Origin: Amycolatopsis acididurans
GTDB lineage: Bacteria > Actinomycetota > Actinomycetes > Mycobacteriales > Pseudonocardiaceae
DNA: 44,329 nt
Assembly (NCBI RefSeq): GCF_012328925.1
Contig: NZ_JAAXLS010000053.1
Span: 1 to 44,329 of the forward strand
Reading direction: 5' to 3'
Below are positions 19,931-28,426 of the stretch, in pieces. Under the pieces are notes generated by a model. That model did not search any database, was not told the origin of the DNA, and saw only the letters and a program-made list of their open reading frames with translations. Positions within the stretch are counted from its first letter, which is position 1; each line of letters starts with the position of its first letter. A program made the position numbers and the translations under genes.

Positions 19931-21663
19931 CGACGGGCGGGCACCGGCACCGGTTCCTCCTGGACACCGGCGACGTAGCGGCCGCCGCGCAGCCAGGAGG
20001 CGACCGCCGCGACGAGGCAGGCGACGATCGCGAAGCCGAACGCCACCGTCAGGCCCGTCGCGAAGGGTGCCGAGATGAGGTCGGGGAAGAACGAGCGTCC
20101 GGTGAGGAAGTTCGCGCGGTCGGGCGGAAGCTGCGCCAGCACGGACGGATCGAGCAGCGTGCCGAGCGGGTTGTAGCCCAGCAGCGAGGCGAACAGCACC
20201 GCGACCGGCGGCAGGCCGGCCAGCGCGTTCGCGCTCGAAGCGGGCACGCCCTGCGCGACCAGGCCGGTGGACAGCGTCGAGGGCAGCGAGTTCGCCAGGC
20301 CGGTGATCATGAGGCTGAAGAAGATGCCGATGGAGAGCACCATCGCGGAGTTCTGGAACGTGCTGCTGATCCCGCCGCCGACCCCGCGCTGGTGCGGGGG
20401 CAGGCTGTTCATGATCCCGGCCCGGTTCGGCGACGCGAACAAGCCCATGCCGAGCCCGTTGAGCAGCAGCGCCAGCGCGAACTGCCAGTACGCGAAGTTC
20501 ACCGGCAGTACCAGCAGCCACCCGAAGCTCAGGGCCGCGATCACCATGCCGCCGGTGGCGAACGGCCGCGCGCCGAACCGGTCGGACAGATACCCCGACA
20601 CCGGGCCCGCGACGAGGAAGCCGACCGTCACCGGCACCATGTAGATCCCGGCCCACAGCGGAGTTTCCTCGAAGCTGTAGCCGTGGCGCGGCAGCCAGAT
20701 GCCCTGCAGCCAGATGATCAGGATGAACTGCAGGCCGCCACGCCCCAGCGAGGAGAGCAGGCTCGCGAGGTTGCCCGCCGTGAACGCGCGGATCCGGAAC
20801 AGCCCGAGCCGGAACATCGGCTCGGCCACCCGCGTCTCGATCCAGCAGAACACGGCGAGCACCGCGACGCCGCCGATCAGGCAGGCCAGCACCATCGGAT
20901 CGGTCCACCCCATGGTGTGCCCGGCGTAGGGCTGGATGCCGTAGGTGATGCCGACGAGCACGGCGATGAGGCCGGCCGCGAAGGTCAGATTGCCCCACCA
21001 GTCCAGTTTGGCGGGGCGGCGGATCCCGGTGTCGTGCAGCATCCAGTACGCCCACACCGTGCCGAACAACCCGATCGGCACCGACACCAGGAACACCGCG
21101 CGCCATTCCAGCGGCCCCAGCAGCCCGCCGAGCACCAGCCCGACGAACGAGCCCGCGATGCCCGCGACCTGGTTCAGCCCGAGCGCGAGTCCCCGCTGCT
21201 CGACCGGGAACGCGTCGGTGATGATCGCGGCCGAGTTCGCCATCAGCAGCGCGCCGCCGACGCCCTGCAGCACCCGCATGACGATGAGCCACATCGCGCC
21301 CGCGGTCCCGTGCATCCACGTCACCGACAGCAGGATCGAAAACACCGTGAACACGGCGAATCCGGCGTTGTACATCTTCACGCGGCCGTACATGTCGCCG
21401 AGCCTGCCGAAGCTCACCACGAGCACCGCGGTGACGACGAGATAGCCCATGATCAGCCACAGCAGCAGGCTGGTGTTTCCCGGCCGCAGCGGGTCGATCC
21501 CGACGCCGCGGAAGATGTCCGGCAGTGCGATGAGCAGGATCGACGAGTTGATCGTGGCGATCAGCACGCCCAGCGTGGTGTTGGACAGCACGATCCACTT
21601 GTAACGGGGGCTCGCGGTGGCCGCCCCAGCCCGATCCGTCCGGTTCACGATGACCGCTTTCAT
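19927..21663 (-). CDS. MFS drug/export transporter, DHA2 (14-helix) family
   Basis: The 578-residue protein has about 14 hydrophobic segments. Motif A appears as GRLGDMYGRVKMYNAG after helix 2, followed by RVLQGVGGALLMANSAAIITDAFP (motif B region with the conserved Arg) and motif C, GLNQVAGIAGSFVGLVLGGLLG. It is a proton-driven exporter of the EmrB/QacA type; the substrate is unknown. The soluble N-terminus (MKAVIVNRTDRAGAATASPRY in part) is short. It is monocistronic, with a candidate promoter at 21685-21713, and lies between the lysozyme-like gene (convergent) and the acyl-CoA synthetase gene upstream on the same strand. Confidence 0.9.
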   Translation of the reverse strand: MKAVIVNRTDRAGAATASPRYKWIVLSNTTLGVLIATINSSILLIALPDIFRGVGIDPLRPGNTSLLLWLIMGYLVVTAVLVVSFGRLGDMYGRVKMYNAGFAVFTVFSILLSVTWMHGTAGAMWLIVMRVLQGVGGALLMANSAAIITDAFPVEQRGLALGLNQVAGIAGSFVGLVLGGLLGPLEWRAVFLVSVPIGLFGTVWAYWMLHDTGIRRPAKLDWWGNLTFAAGLIAVLVGITYGIQPYAGHTMGWTDPMVLACLIGGVAVLAVFCWIETRVAEPMFRLGLFRIRAFTAGNLASLLSSLGRGGLQFILIIWLQGIWLPRHGYSFEETPLWAGIYMVPVTVGFLVAGPVSGYLSDRFGARPFATGGMVIAALSFGWLLVLPVNFAYWQFALALLLNGLGMGLFASPNRAGIMNSLPPHQRGVGGGISSTFQNSAMVLSIGIFFSLMITGLANSLPSTLSTGLVAQGVPASSANALAGLPPVAVLFASLLGYNPLGTLLDPSVLAQLPPDRANFLTGRSFFPDLISAPFATGLTVAFGFAIVACLVAAVASWLRGGRYVAGVQEEPVPVPARR

Positions 21664-21684
21664 CGACCGAATACTTGCATTCCT

Positions 21685-21713
21685 AAACTAACTATTTCTG
21701 GTCGTGGAAGCAA
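21685..21713 (-). promoter_or_regulatory. Candidate promoter of the DHA2 exporter gene
   Basis: On the minus strand, TTGCTT (21713-21708) and TAGTTT (21690-21685) are 17 bp apart, with the start codon 22 bp downstream of the -10. The AT-rich island at 21670-21697 stands out in this GC-rich DNA. No obvious operator dyad was found. Confidence 0.45.
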
Positions 21714-21799
21714 CCGGACTCAGCGGCACAGCGGGAAAACGGCGTCAACCCGTGACCGGGCGATGCCGGGTAGGCGAGGTATCGGTGGTAGTGGGGCGA

Positions 21800-21841
21800 T
21801 TTCCCGCGCCGCAGGGCGGCAGCGCGCTGCGGCGCGGGAAA
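21800..21841 (-). terminator. Terminator hairpin after the acyl-CoA synthetase gene
   Basis: A perfect 15-bp stem, TTTCCCGCGCCGCAG (21800-21814) with CTGCGGCGCGGGAAA (21827-21841), encloses a 12-base loop, 29 bp past the stop at 21871. It isolates the synthetase transcript from the exporter gene. Confidence 0.7.
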
Positions 21842-21870
21842 CGGCGACGACGGCCGGTCTACCGCGGTTT

Positions 21871-23517
21871 CTAGGCGTGTTTGGCCGACGCGGCGCTTTC
21901 CAGTCCCAGCAGGCTGATCGACTGCTGGCGCATCTCCACCTTCCGGATCTTTCCGGTCACCGTCATCGGGAATTCTTCGACGATGTGCACATACCGCGGG
22001 ATCTTGTAGTGCGCGAGCTTGCCGGTGCAGAACTCCCGCACCGATTCCGCGGTCAGCGGCGGTTTGCCCTCGCGCATCCGGACCCAGGCCATGAGCTCCT
22101 CGCCGTAGCGGTCGTCCGGCACGCCGATCACCTGGGCGTCAAGGATGTCCGGGTGCGTGTAGAGGAACTCCTCGATCTCGCGCGGGTAGATGTTCTCACC
22201 GCCGCGAATCACCATGTCCTTGATGCGGCCGGTGATGTTGACGTAACCCTCGTCGTCCATCACGGCCAGGTCGCCGGTGTGCATCCAGCGCGCCTTGTCG
22301 ATCGCCTCCGCGGTCTTGTCCGGCTGCTCCCAGTACCCGAGCATCACCGAATACCCGCGGGTGCACAGCTCCCCCGGCTCACCGCGGGGCGCGGTCAGCC
22401 CGGTCTCCGGGTCGACGATCTTGACCTCCAGGTGCGGCCCGACCCGGCCGACCGTCGACACGCGGCGCTCGATGGAGTCGTCCGAGCGCGTCTGGGTGGA
22501 CACCGGGGAGGTCTCGGTCATGCCGTAGCAGATCGACACCTCGCTCATGCCCATCCGCTCGATGACCTGCTTCATCACCTCCACCGGGCACGGCGAGCCC
22601 GCCATGATCCCGGTGCGCAGCGAGGACAGGTCGTAGCTGTCGAAATCGTGTTCGGCGAGTTCGGCGATGAACATCGTCGGCACGCCGTAGAGCGAGGTGC
22701 AGCGCTCCTCCGCCACGGCCTCCAGCGTCGCCTTCGGCTCGAACGACGGGGCCGGGATCACCATGCACGCACCGTGGCTGGTCGCGGCGAGGTTGCCCAT
22801 CACCATGCCGAAGCAGTGGTAGAAGGGCACCGGGATGCAGATCTTGTCCTGTTCGGTGTAGTGGCACAGTTCGCCGACGAAGAAGCCGTTGTTGAGGATG
22901 TTGTGGTGCGACAGCGTCGCGCCCTTCGGGAACCCGGTGGTGCCCGACGTGTACTGGATGTTGATCGGGTCGTCGGCGGCGAGCTGGATGGCCGACAGCG
23001 GCGCCGGGTCGGCGGCGCGGCCACGCTCCAGCAGCGAGTTCCACGCGTCGCCGCCCAGCAGCACGACCTCACGCAGCGCCTGGCAGCGCGGGCGGACCTC
23101 GTCGATCATCGCCGCGTAGTCGGAGGTCTTGAACCGCTCGGCGGCGATCAGCACGCTGATCCCGGCCTGGCCGAGGACGAACTCCAGCTCGTGGGACCGG
23201 TAGGCCGGGTTGATGTTGACCAGGATCGCGCCCAGCTTGGCCGTCGCGTACTGGGTGAACGTCCATTCGGCACAGTTCGGCGCCCAGATGCCCACCCGGT
23301 CGCCCTTGCGCACACCCATCTCGTGCAGCCCGAGCGCGAGCGCGTCGACCTCCGCCGCCAGTTCGGCGTAGGTCCAGCGCCTGCCGGCGGCACGGTCCAC
23401 AAGCGCGTCGCGGTCCCCGAAGGCCTGCACGGTGCGGTCGAAGTTGTCCCCGATCGTGTCGCCCAGCAGCGGGACGTCGGAGATCCCGGAGGCGTAACTC
23501 GGTACTGCAGCGGTCAT
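21871..23517 (-). CDS. Acyl-CoA synthetase (AMP-forming, FadD-like)
   Basis: The 548-residue protein starts MTAAVPSYASG at 23517. Adenylate-forming motifs are present: YTSGTTGFPKGA at about 189-200, CYGMTETSPVS, YWEQPDKT, the hinge GRIKDMVIRGGENIYPREIEEF and the C-terminal catalytic Lys in TVTGKIRK. It activates a fatty or short-chain carboxylic acid to its CoA thioester through an acyl-AMP. The sequence resembles actinobacterial synthetases placed with branched-chain or terpenoid acid catabolism genes, but chain-length choice is not visible. It is 54 bp downstream of the LuxR-type regulator and in the same direction, and across from the HMG-CoA lyase gene. Confidence 0.92.
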   Translation of the reverse strand: MTAAVPSYASGISDVPLLGDTIGDNFDRTVQAFGDRDALVDRAAGRRWTYAELAAEVDALALGLHEMGVRKGDRVGIWAPNCAEWTFTQYATAKLGAILVNINPAYRSHELEFVLGQAGISVLIAAERFKTSDYAAMIDEVRPRCQALREVVLLGGDAWNSLLERGRAADPAPLSAIQLAADDPINIQYTSGTTGFPKGATLSHHNILNNGFFVGELCHYTEQDKICIPVPFYHCFGMVMGNLAATSHGACMVIPAPSFEPKATLEAVAEERCTSLYGVPTMFIAELAEHDFDSYDLSSLRTGIMAGSPCPVEVMKQVIERMGMSEVSICYGMTETSPVSTQTRSDDSIERRVSTVGRVGPHLEVKIVDPETGLTAPRGEPGELCTRGYSVMLGYWEQPDKTAEAIDKARWMHTGDLAVMDDEGYVNITGRIKDMVIRGGENIYPREIEEFLYTHPDILDAQVIGVPDDRYGEELMAWVRMREGKPPLTAESVREFCTGKLAHYKIPRYVHIVEEFPMTVTGKIRKVEMRQQSISLLGLESAASAKHA

Positions 23518-23571
23518 ACGCTCATCGTCGGACCGCCCGCGACGAGCCAATACCTCCATAAGTAGGTAGCC

Positions 23572-24414
23572 CTACGGCAGAATGCCCAGCTTGCGGGCCG
23601 CCCCGACCGTGGCGACCCGGTTGGCCGTGCCGAGCTTGCGCATCGCCGACTGCAGGTACGCCTTGACGGTGGTGGGCAGCAGGTGCAGGCGCTGCGCGAC
23701 CTCGCGATTGGTGTAACCCGCGGCGACCTGCACGAGCACGTCGATCTCACGCGGCGACAGCGGGCACTTCGGCTGCCCGGCCAACGGCTCGCGCAGGTCG
23801 CGGCTGAGCGTGTCGAGCCGGGCCCGCAGCGCGGGGTCGGCGACCTGCTGGGCGATCGCCGCGATCTCGGCCTGGGCCTCCCGCAGGCGTTGCGCGAGTG
23901 TGCGCGCGGAGGCCTCGTCGATCGAGGACTGCTCGTGCTCGTGGTCTCGCTCGGCGAGCCTGCGCTGGACCTCCTCGGCGATCTCGGCGTCGCGCGCGAG
24001 CGAGGCGACGGCCTGCATGGCCGTGTCGAGCACACGCTCGCCCACCTCCCCCGGCCGCCGCAGCGCGCCGTAGACCACGGCGCGGGTGGCGCGCCCGACG
24101 ACCACCGGAATCGCGAACACCGCGCACAGCCGCTCGGCCTCCACGGCGCGGTCGTACTGGTGGGTGATGCCACCCGCCCGGTGGTAGTCACGCACCGCGA
24201 CGGGCCTGCGCAGGCTCATCGCCTTACCGCCGAGGCCGAGCCCCTCGCGGATGAGCAGGTTGTTCAGCGCGCCCGTCGCCGTCCCACTGGTCTGGTTGAT
24301 CGCGAACGCGTGCGCCCCGCTCCCGACCGCGCCACCGAACGCGAGATCGACCCCCGTCGCGTCGTGCAGCCGCGACACCAGCCGCTCGACCGGCAGCACC
24401 GGCGTTGCTCCCAT
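23572..24414 (-). CDS. GAF-domain LuxR-family transcriptional regulator
   Basis: The 280-residue protein starts at the ATG at 24414, with AGGAGG eight bases upstream; the longer frame to 24465 is not supported. Residues 5-160 form a GAF-like sensor domain (LHDATGVDLAFGGAV, LNNLLIREGLGLGGKAMSLRRPVAVRDY), followed by a helical linker (about 165-205) and a C-terminal LuxR helix-turn-helix (LSPREIDVLVQVAAGYTNREVAQRL, in two parts, then TVKAYLQSAMRKLG). It probably senses an acyl-CoA or related ligand. It shares a divergent region with the HMG-CoA lyase gene that contains a 44-bp inverted repeat, and it likely controls both sides. Confidence 0.88.
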   Translation of the reverse strand: MGATPVLPVERLVSRLHDATGVDLAFGGAVGSGAHAFAINQTSGTATGALNNLLIREGLGLGGKAMSLRRPVAVRDYHRAGGITHQYDRAVEAERLCAVFAIPVVVGRATRAVVYGALRRPGEVGERVLDTAMQAVASLARDAEIAEEVQRRLAERDHEHEQSSIDEASARTLAQRLREAQAEIAAIAQQVADPALRARLDTLSRDLREPLAGQPKCPLSPREIDVLVQVAAGYTNREVAQRLHLLPTTVKAYLQSAMRKLGTANRVATVGAARKLGILP

Positions 24415-24469
24415 CGCCAGGCACCTCCTTGTGCGTGCGTGTTCCCGCTCACAGTACCTCCCCACGATC

Positions 24470-24513
24470 GTTAGGCAGCGTTAACGTCACATCGGAAGTT
24501 AACGCTGGCTAAC
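24470..24513. promoter_or_regulatory. 44-bp inverted repeat, candidate operator of the GAF-LuxR regulator
   Basis: Arms of 16 bp, GTTAGGCAGCGTTAAC (24470-24485) and GTTAACGCTGGCTAAC (24498-24513), match at 15 of 16 positions as an inverted repeat around a 12-bp spacer. It is centred in the 115-bp divergent gap, 56 bp from the regulator start and 17 bp from the lyase start, so binding on the right would cover the lyase promoter or leader. Confidence 0.7.
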
Positions 24514-24529
24514 CCAGGAGTGTGGGGGT

Positions 24530-25429
24530 ATGCGCGAGGCAGGGCTGCCGTCCAAAGTCACCATCTGGGAAGTCGGGGCGCGCGACGGGCTGCAGAACGA
24601 GTCCGCCGTCCTCGACCTGGACACCAAGCTGGAGTTCCTCGACCGGCTCGCCTCCAACGGGCTGCCGGTGCTGGAGGCGACGAGCTTCGTGCATCCCCGA
24701 TGGGTCCCGCAACTGGCCGACGCCGACGACCTGCTGAAGAAACTGGTGCCCCATCCCGGGGTGCGCTACCCGGTGCTGGTGCCCAACGACCGCGGGCTCG
24801 ACCGCGCGCTCGCGGCGGGCGTCTCCTCGATCGCGATCTTCGCCAGCGCCACCGAGAGCTTCGCGCGGCGCAACCTCAACCGCTCCTTCGACGAGCAGTT
24901 CGCGATGTTCGAACCGGTCGTGCGGCGCGCCCGCGACGAGGGCCTGGAGGTGCGGGCGTACCTGTCGATGTGCTTCGGCGATCCCTGGGAGGGCGCGGTA
25001 CGGCCCGAGCGGGTGGTCGGCGCCGGGAAGCGGCTGCTCGACATGGGGTGTTTCCAGCTCTCGCTCGGGGACACGATCGGCGTCGCCACGCCCGGTCACG
25101 TGAACCGGCTGCTCGGCGCGTTCGATGTCGACGGGGAACTGCTGGCCGTGCACTTCCACGACACCTACGGCCAGGCGCTGGCCAACACCTACGCGGCACT
25201 GCGCGCCGGCGTGTCCACTGTGGACGCTTCGGCCGGCGGGCTCGGCGGCTGCCCGTACGCCGAATCCGCGACCGGGAACCTCGCGACCGAGGATCTGGTG
25301 TGGATGCTCGACGGTCTCGGCATCGAGCACGGCGTCGACCTGACCGCGCTGGCGAAGACGAGCGTGTGGATGGCCGGGAAGCTGGGCAAGCCGAGCGCGT
25401 CGCGCGTGGTGAACGCGCTCTGCGGCTGA
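24530..25429 (+). CDS. mvaB: Hydroxymethylglutaryl-CoA lyase
   Basis: The 299-residue protein starts at the ATG at 24530 after AGGAG. It is a DRE-TIM metallolyase: VTIWEVGARDGLQNE carries the Arg/Asp of the active site, SFVHPRWVPQLAD follows, the metal-binding His pair lies in VHFHDTYGQ, and the family signature GGLGGCPYAESATGN contains the catalytic Cys loop. It splits HMG-CoA to acetoacetate and acetyl-CoA in leucine or isoprenoid acid breakdown. It is divergent from the GAF-LuxR regulator and acyl-CoA synthetase, which fits a small acid-catabolism module. The carboxylase and dehydrogenase of a full leucine pathway are not adjacent. Confidence 0.93.
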   Translation: MREAGLPSKVTIWEVGARDGLQNESAVLDLDTKLEFLDRLASNGLPVLEATSFVHPRWVPQLADADDLLKKLVPHPGVRYPVLVPNDRGLDRALAAGVSSIAIFASATESFARRNLNRSFDEQFAMFEPVVRRARDEGLEVRAYLSMCFGDPWEGAVRPERVVGAGKRLLDMGCFQLSLGDTIGVATPGHVNRLLGAFDVDGELLAVHFHDTYGQALANTYAALRAGVSTVDASAGGLGGCPYAESATGNLATEDLVWMLDGLGIEHGVDLTALAKTSVWMAGKLGKPSASRVVNALCG

Positions 25430-25469
25430 CGCCGGGAACTTCGGCCGCCCCGGCGGCGACTGGTCAGGC

Positions 25470-26039
25470 ATGACTGTGTTCTCGGGTTGGCCCGACCAGG
25501 TGTTCGCGGCGTTGTCGGTGCTCGTGGCCGTCTACTTCGCGGTGCGGTTCGCGCGCGCGGTGCCCAGCCGCGACGGCGTCGCGCTGTCCGGGCACCTCAC
25601 GCATCTGGTGATGGCGCTCGGGATGGCCGCGATGTTCGCGCCCGCGCTCGATCCGTTCCCGCGCACGGCGTGGCTGGTGTTGTTCGGCCTGACGGGCGCG
25701 TGGTCGCTGGCGGCGCTGCCGCACATCGCGGCGGCACCGGGCGGGCTGTGGGGCCGCGGGCAGCGCCACCACCTGCACGCGGTGGTCTCGTGCGGCGCGA
25801 TGGCCGTGATGTTCGCGTCGATGGAGACCCCCGCGGGCGCGGCGTCGGGCGAGCACGTGCACGGCGCCGGAAGCGTGAACCTGACCCCGTTGCTCGTGTT
25901 GTTCGCGATCTACTTCGTCGGGCACGCCACCACGTCGGGAGTGTCCATCGCGGGCGCGGGCAACCGTCTCACCGGCGCGTCGCACCTGGTGATGGGGCTC
26001 GGCATGGGCGCGATGTTCGCGGCGATGGTGCTCGCCTAA
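25470..26039 (+). CDS. DUF5134-type membrane protein
   Basis: The 189-residue protein has five or six hydrophobic segments and the repeated signature SGHLTHLVMALGMAAMFA near the start and GASHLVMGLGMGAMFAAM near the end. This internal repeat is typical of DUF5134 proteins. His residues cluster in the middle (QRHHLHAV, EHVHG) and in the two HLVM helices and could bind a metal. Function is unknown. It follows the HMG-CoA lyase by 40 bp and may be co-transcribed. The TAA stop overlaps the TAG stop of the convergent VOC gene in CTAA. Confidence 0.75.
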   Translation: MTVFSGWPDQVFAALSVLVAVYFAVRFARAVPSRDGVALSGHLTHLVMALGMAAMFAPALDPFPRTAWLVLFGLTGAWSLAALPHIAAAPGGLWGRGQRHHLHAVVSCGAMAVMFASMETPAGAASGEHVHGAGSVNLTPLLVLFAIYFVGHATTSGVSIAGAGNRLTGASHLVMGLGMGAMFAAMVLA

Positions 26040-26425
26040 CCGCGTGGGAGTGTCTCCCACAGGCCGACGACGTTGCCCTCGGTGTCGGTGAAGTAGGCGT
26101 AGTAGCCCATGTTCGGGATCTCCGTGCGGCCGACCAGCTTCGCACCGCCCAGCTGCTCGATCTTCGCCAGCGTCGCGTCGATGCCGGGCACGTCGATCGT
26201 GATCACCGGGCTCTTCGGCGCCGCGCCGGCCCGGTCGAACATGCCGCCGTTGATGAACCCGGGCTCGGCCGGCATGCCCTGCTCCGTGGTCGGGCCGGTC
26301 GCGACCGTGGTGTAGTTCATCTCGGGCAGCTCCACGACGTTCCAGCCGAACACCTCGCGGTAGAAGCCGCGGGCCCGCTCGCCGTCGTCGAACGGGATCT
26401 CGAAATGCACGATCTTGCCGCTCAT
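26036..26425 (-). CDS. VOC-family (glyoxalase/bleomycin-resistance-like) protein
   Basis: The 129-residue protein starts MSGKIVHFEIPF at 26425 behind GGAGA. It has the two-module beta-alpha-beta-beta-beta fold: ARGFYREVFGWNVVEL in the first half and IEQLGGAKLVGRTEIPNMGYYAYFTDTEGNVVGLWE in pieces in the second. Conserved His and Glu sites (VHFEIP, LWETL) may bind a metal. Substrate is unknown. It is convergent with DUF5134 and 79 bp downstream of the methyltransferase gene. Confidence 0.85.
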   Translation of the reverse strand: MSGKIVHFEIPFDDGERARGFYREVFGWNVVELPEMNYTTVATGPTTEQGMPAEPGFINGGMFDRAGAAPKSPVITIDVPGIDATLAKIEQLGGAKLVGRTEIPNMGYYAYFTDTEGNVVGLWETLPRG

Positions 26426-26504
26426 CGCCGTCTCCTGCCTTCGGTCACCGTGCGGGCACTCGACGGTAGGCACCCGGCCGTACGGCCGACAGGGTCCTTG
26501 GTCC

Positions 26505-27368
26505 CTAGGGTTTGCGGCCCACCCCGCACCAGATGACCGACTCCTCCGGAGTCTCGAACGTGATCACCGGAGCGTTCGCGCCGCTGTCCTCCGGATGCCA
26601 CAACGGCGTCCACGTCATGCCAGGCTCCAGCAGCTCGAAATCGCCCATCAGGGCCCGGATCTCGCCCTGCCGCCGCCAGATCACCGGGCTGGTCGACGCG
26701 TCGTACATCTGCTTGAGGTCGGCCAGCTGCTGGTCCACCCCCGCGGGCACACCCTCGTCGGTCACCTGCGACACGGCGAGGTAGGACCCCGAGGGCAGCA
26801 GCTCCCGGTACCGGGCCACACTCTCCGGCCCGACCTCGATCCCGTCCCCGTCGAGCTGCTGGATGTGCAGCACCGCGACGAGCAGCACCGCGACCGGCTG
26901 CGAGAAGTCGATCACGTCGGTCTCGCGAACGCCGTCCCACAGCCGGCCGGGGTCGCGCATGTCGGCCTGGATGATCGCGTGCCGCCGCCGGTCCCCGTGT
27001 TGTTCCAGCAGCAGCCGCGAATGCGCGACGGCCACCGGCTCGTAGTCGGCGTAGACCACGCGCGAATCCGGGGCGACCTCGTCGGCGATCTGGTGCGTGT
27101 TGCCGACGGTCGGGATCCCCGAGCCGATGTCGATGAACTGGCGCACGCCGCGGCGCACCAGATGCCGCACGGCTCTGTGCAGGAACAGCCGGTTGCTCAG
27201 GGCCACGGACTTCAGCAGCGGAAAGGCCGTGACGACCTTGCTGCCGAACTCCCGGTCGATCGCCCAGTTCGCCGTTCCGCCGAGAAGCCAGTCGTACACC
27301 CGCGCCACGCTCGGGTGATCGAGGTCGACTCCCTCGAGCGGAAAGGGATCCGGTCCCTGCTGGCTCAA
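26505..27368 (-). CDS. SAM-dependent methyltransferase-like protein, DUF574 family
   Basis: The 287-residue protein starts at a TTG at 27368 with GGGGAGG six bases upstream. It opens with the family's PSVARVYDWLLGGTANWAIDR. The SAM-binding motif is IDIGSGIPTVGNTHQIA, followed by VVYADYEPVAVAHSR and the acidic QADMRDPGRLW. The DUF574 family is expanded in actinobacteria and has no proven substrate. It is probably monocistronic, and is read in the same direction as the metallo-hydrolase upstream. Confidence 0.9.
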   Translation of the reverse strand: MSQQGPDPFPLEGVDLDHPSVARVYDWLLGGTANWAIDREFGSKVVTAFPLLKSVALSNRLFLHRAVRHLVRRGVRQFIDIGSGIPTVGNTHQIADEVAPDSRVVYADYEPVAVAHSRLLLEQHGDRRRHAIIQADMRDPGRLWDGVRETDVIDFSQPVAVLLVAVLHIQQLDGDGIEVGPESVARYRELLPSGSYLAVSQVTDEGVPAGVDQQLADLKQMYDASTSPVIWRRQGEIRALMGDFELLEPGMTWTPLWHPEDSGANAPVITFETPEESVIWCGVGRKP

Positions 27369-27461
27369 ACCGATCCTCCCCTGTCGTGTCGGCCGTCATG
27401 ATAGCGAGCCCGAACCTGAAGACGAATCGCGTTTGGCGTAATCGTGGGACCTGAACGAACT

Positions 27462-28271
27462 TCAGCCGCCGACGCGGATCCGCTCCCCGGACCGGACAAG
27501 CCGGATCGGACCGGAAAAAACGGAGGCGGCGTCGTCGTGCAGATGCCGCAGCCAATGCCGTTCGGTGCAGGAGAAATGTGTGAGCGCGAGCTCGCGGGCA
27601 CCGGCCTGGGCCGCGATCCGGCCCGCGTCCCCACCGCTGAGGTGACCGTGCTCGGTGCGGTCGGGCTGGCTCAGCGTCGCCTCCGCCAGCAACAGATCGG
27701 CGTTCGCGGCGAGTTTGACGGCCTCGTCGGTCACCCCGGTGTCACCGGTGTAGGCGAGCGTGGCTCCGCCCGCCTCGACGCGGATCCCGCAGTTGGGCAG
27801 CACGTGGACAAGCTCGTGCAGGCCGATCGTGGTGTCACCGACCTCGAACCGGTCCCCCGGCTCGTATTCGCGCACGTCGAAGGCGCGCTCGAAAGCCTTG
27901 TCCAGCAAGGGCATCGTGGTTACCGGGAACAGCCCGGCCCACCGGTCGAACAGCTCGCGCGCACCCGTGGGCACGAACAACGTCACCGGCCGGACCTCGC
28001 CGCGGCGGGCCTGCGGCCCGCCCGGAAAGTGCATCGTGGCCGACAGCAGGGACTTGCCGATCGGGAGGAGGTCGTAGCAGTGGTCGGCATGCAGGTGGCT
28101 GATGACGACGGCGTCCAGTCCGGCCGGGTCCGCGACGGCGGTCAGCGCGGTCGCGATTCCCGGACCGCAGTCCAGGAGCAGCCGCGTCGACGCGGTTTCC
28201 ACGAGATATCCGGAGCTCGCTTGGCCGTCGGCCGGCATCCCGGACCGACAGCCGAGTACGGTGAGCTGCAT
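27462..28271 (-). CDS. MBL-fold metallo-hydrolase
   Basis: The 269-residue protein starts MQLTVLGCRSG at 28271; the long extension to 28400 is not supported. The zinc motif SHLHADHCYDLLP (HxHxDH), a GDTG Asp loop (LAYTGDTGVTD) and the later ALTHFS His complete a two-metal site. It resembles RNase Z/phosphodiesterase-like metallo-hydrolases, with an N-terminal SSGYLVE segment. The family spans nucleases, phosphodiesterases and lactonases, so the substrate is open. Confidence 0.87.
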   Translation of the reverse strand: MQLTVLGCRSGMPADGQASSGYLVETASTRLLLDCGPGIATALTAVADPAGLDAVVISHLHADHCYDLLPIGKSLLSATMHFPGGPQARRGEVRPVTLFVPTGARELFDRWAGLFPVTTMPLLDKAFERAFDVREYEPGDRFEVGDTTIGLHELVHVLPNCGIRVEAGGATLAYTGDTGVTDEAVKLAANADLLLAEATLSQPDRTEHGHLSGGDAGRIAAQAGARELALTHFSCTERHWLRHLHDDAASVFSGPIRLVRSGERIRVGG

Positions 28272-28426
28272 ACGTGCCTTCCGATCTGCCGTTGTTTCTT
28301 CGCGCGCGCCCCGGCGACCGGTGCCCGCGCTGGCTTCCTGGCAGCATGACCGCTGGATTCGCGCGACGCACTCGATCCCGGTGAAGATCGAATGATCCAT
28401 TGGCCGCGCCTATCGCGCCCGCCGCC

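Noticed and set aside
28272..28400. N-terminal extension of the metallo-hydrolase
   Set aside because: The extension is of low quality, and the MQLTVLGC start matches family members.
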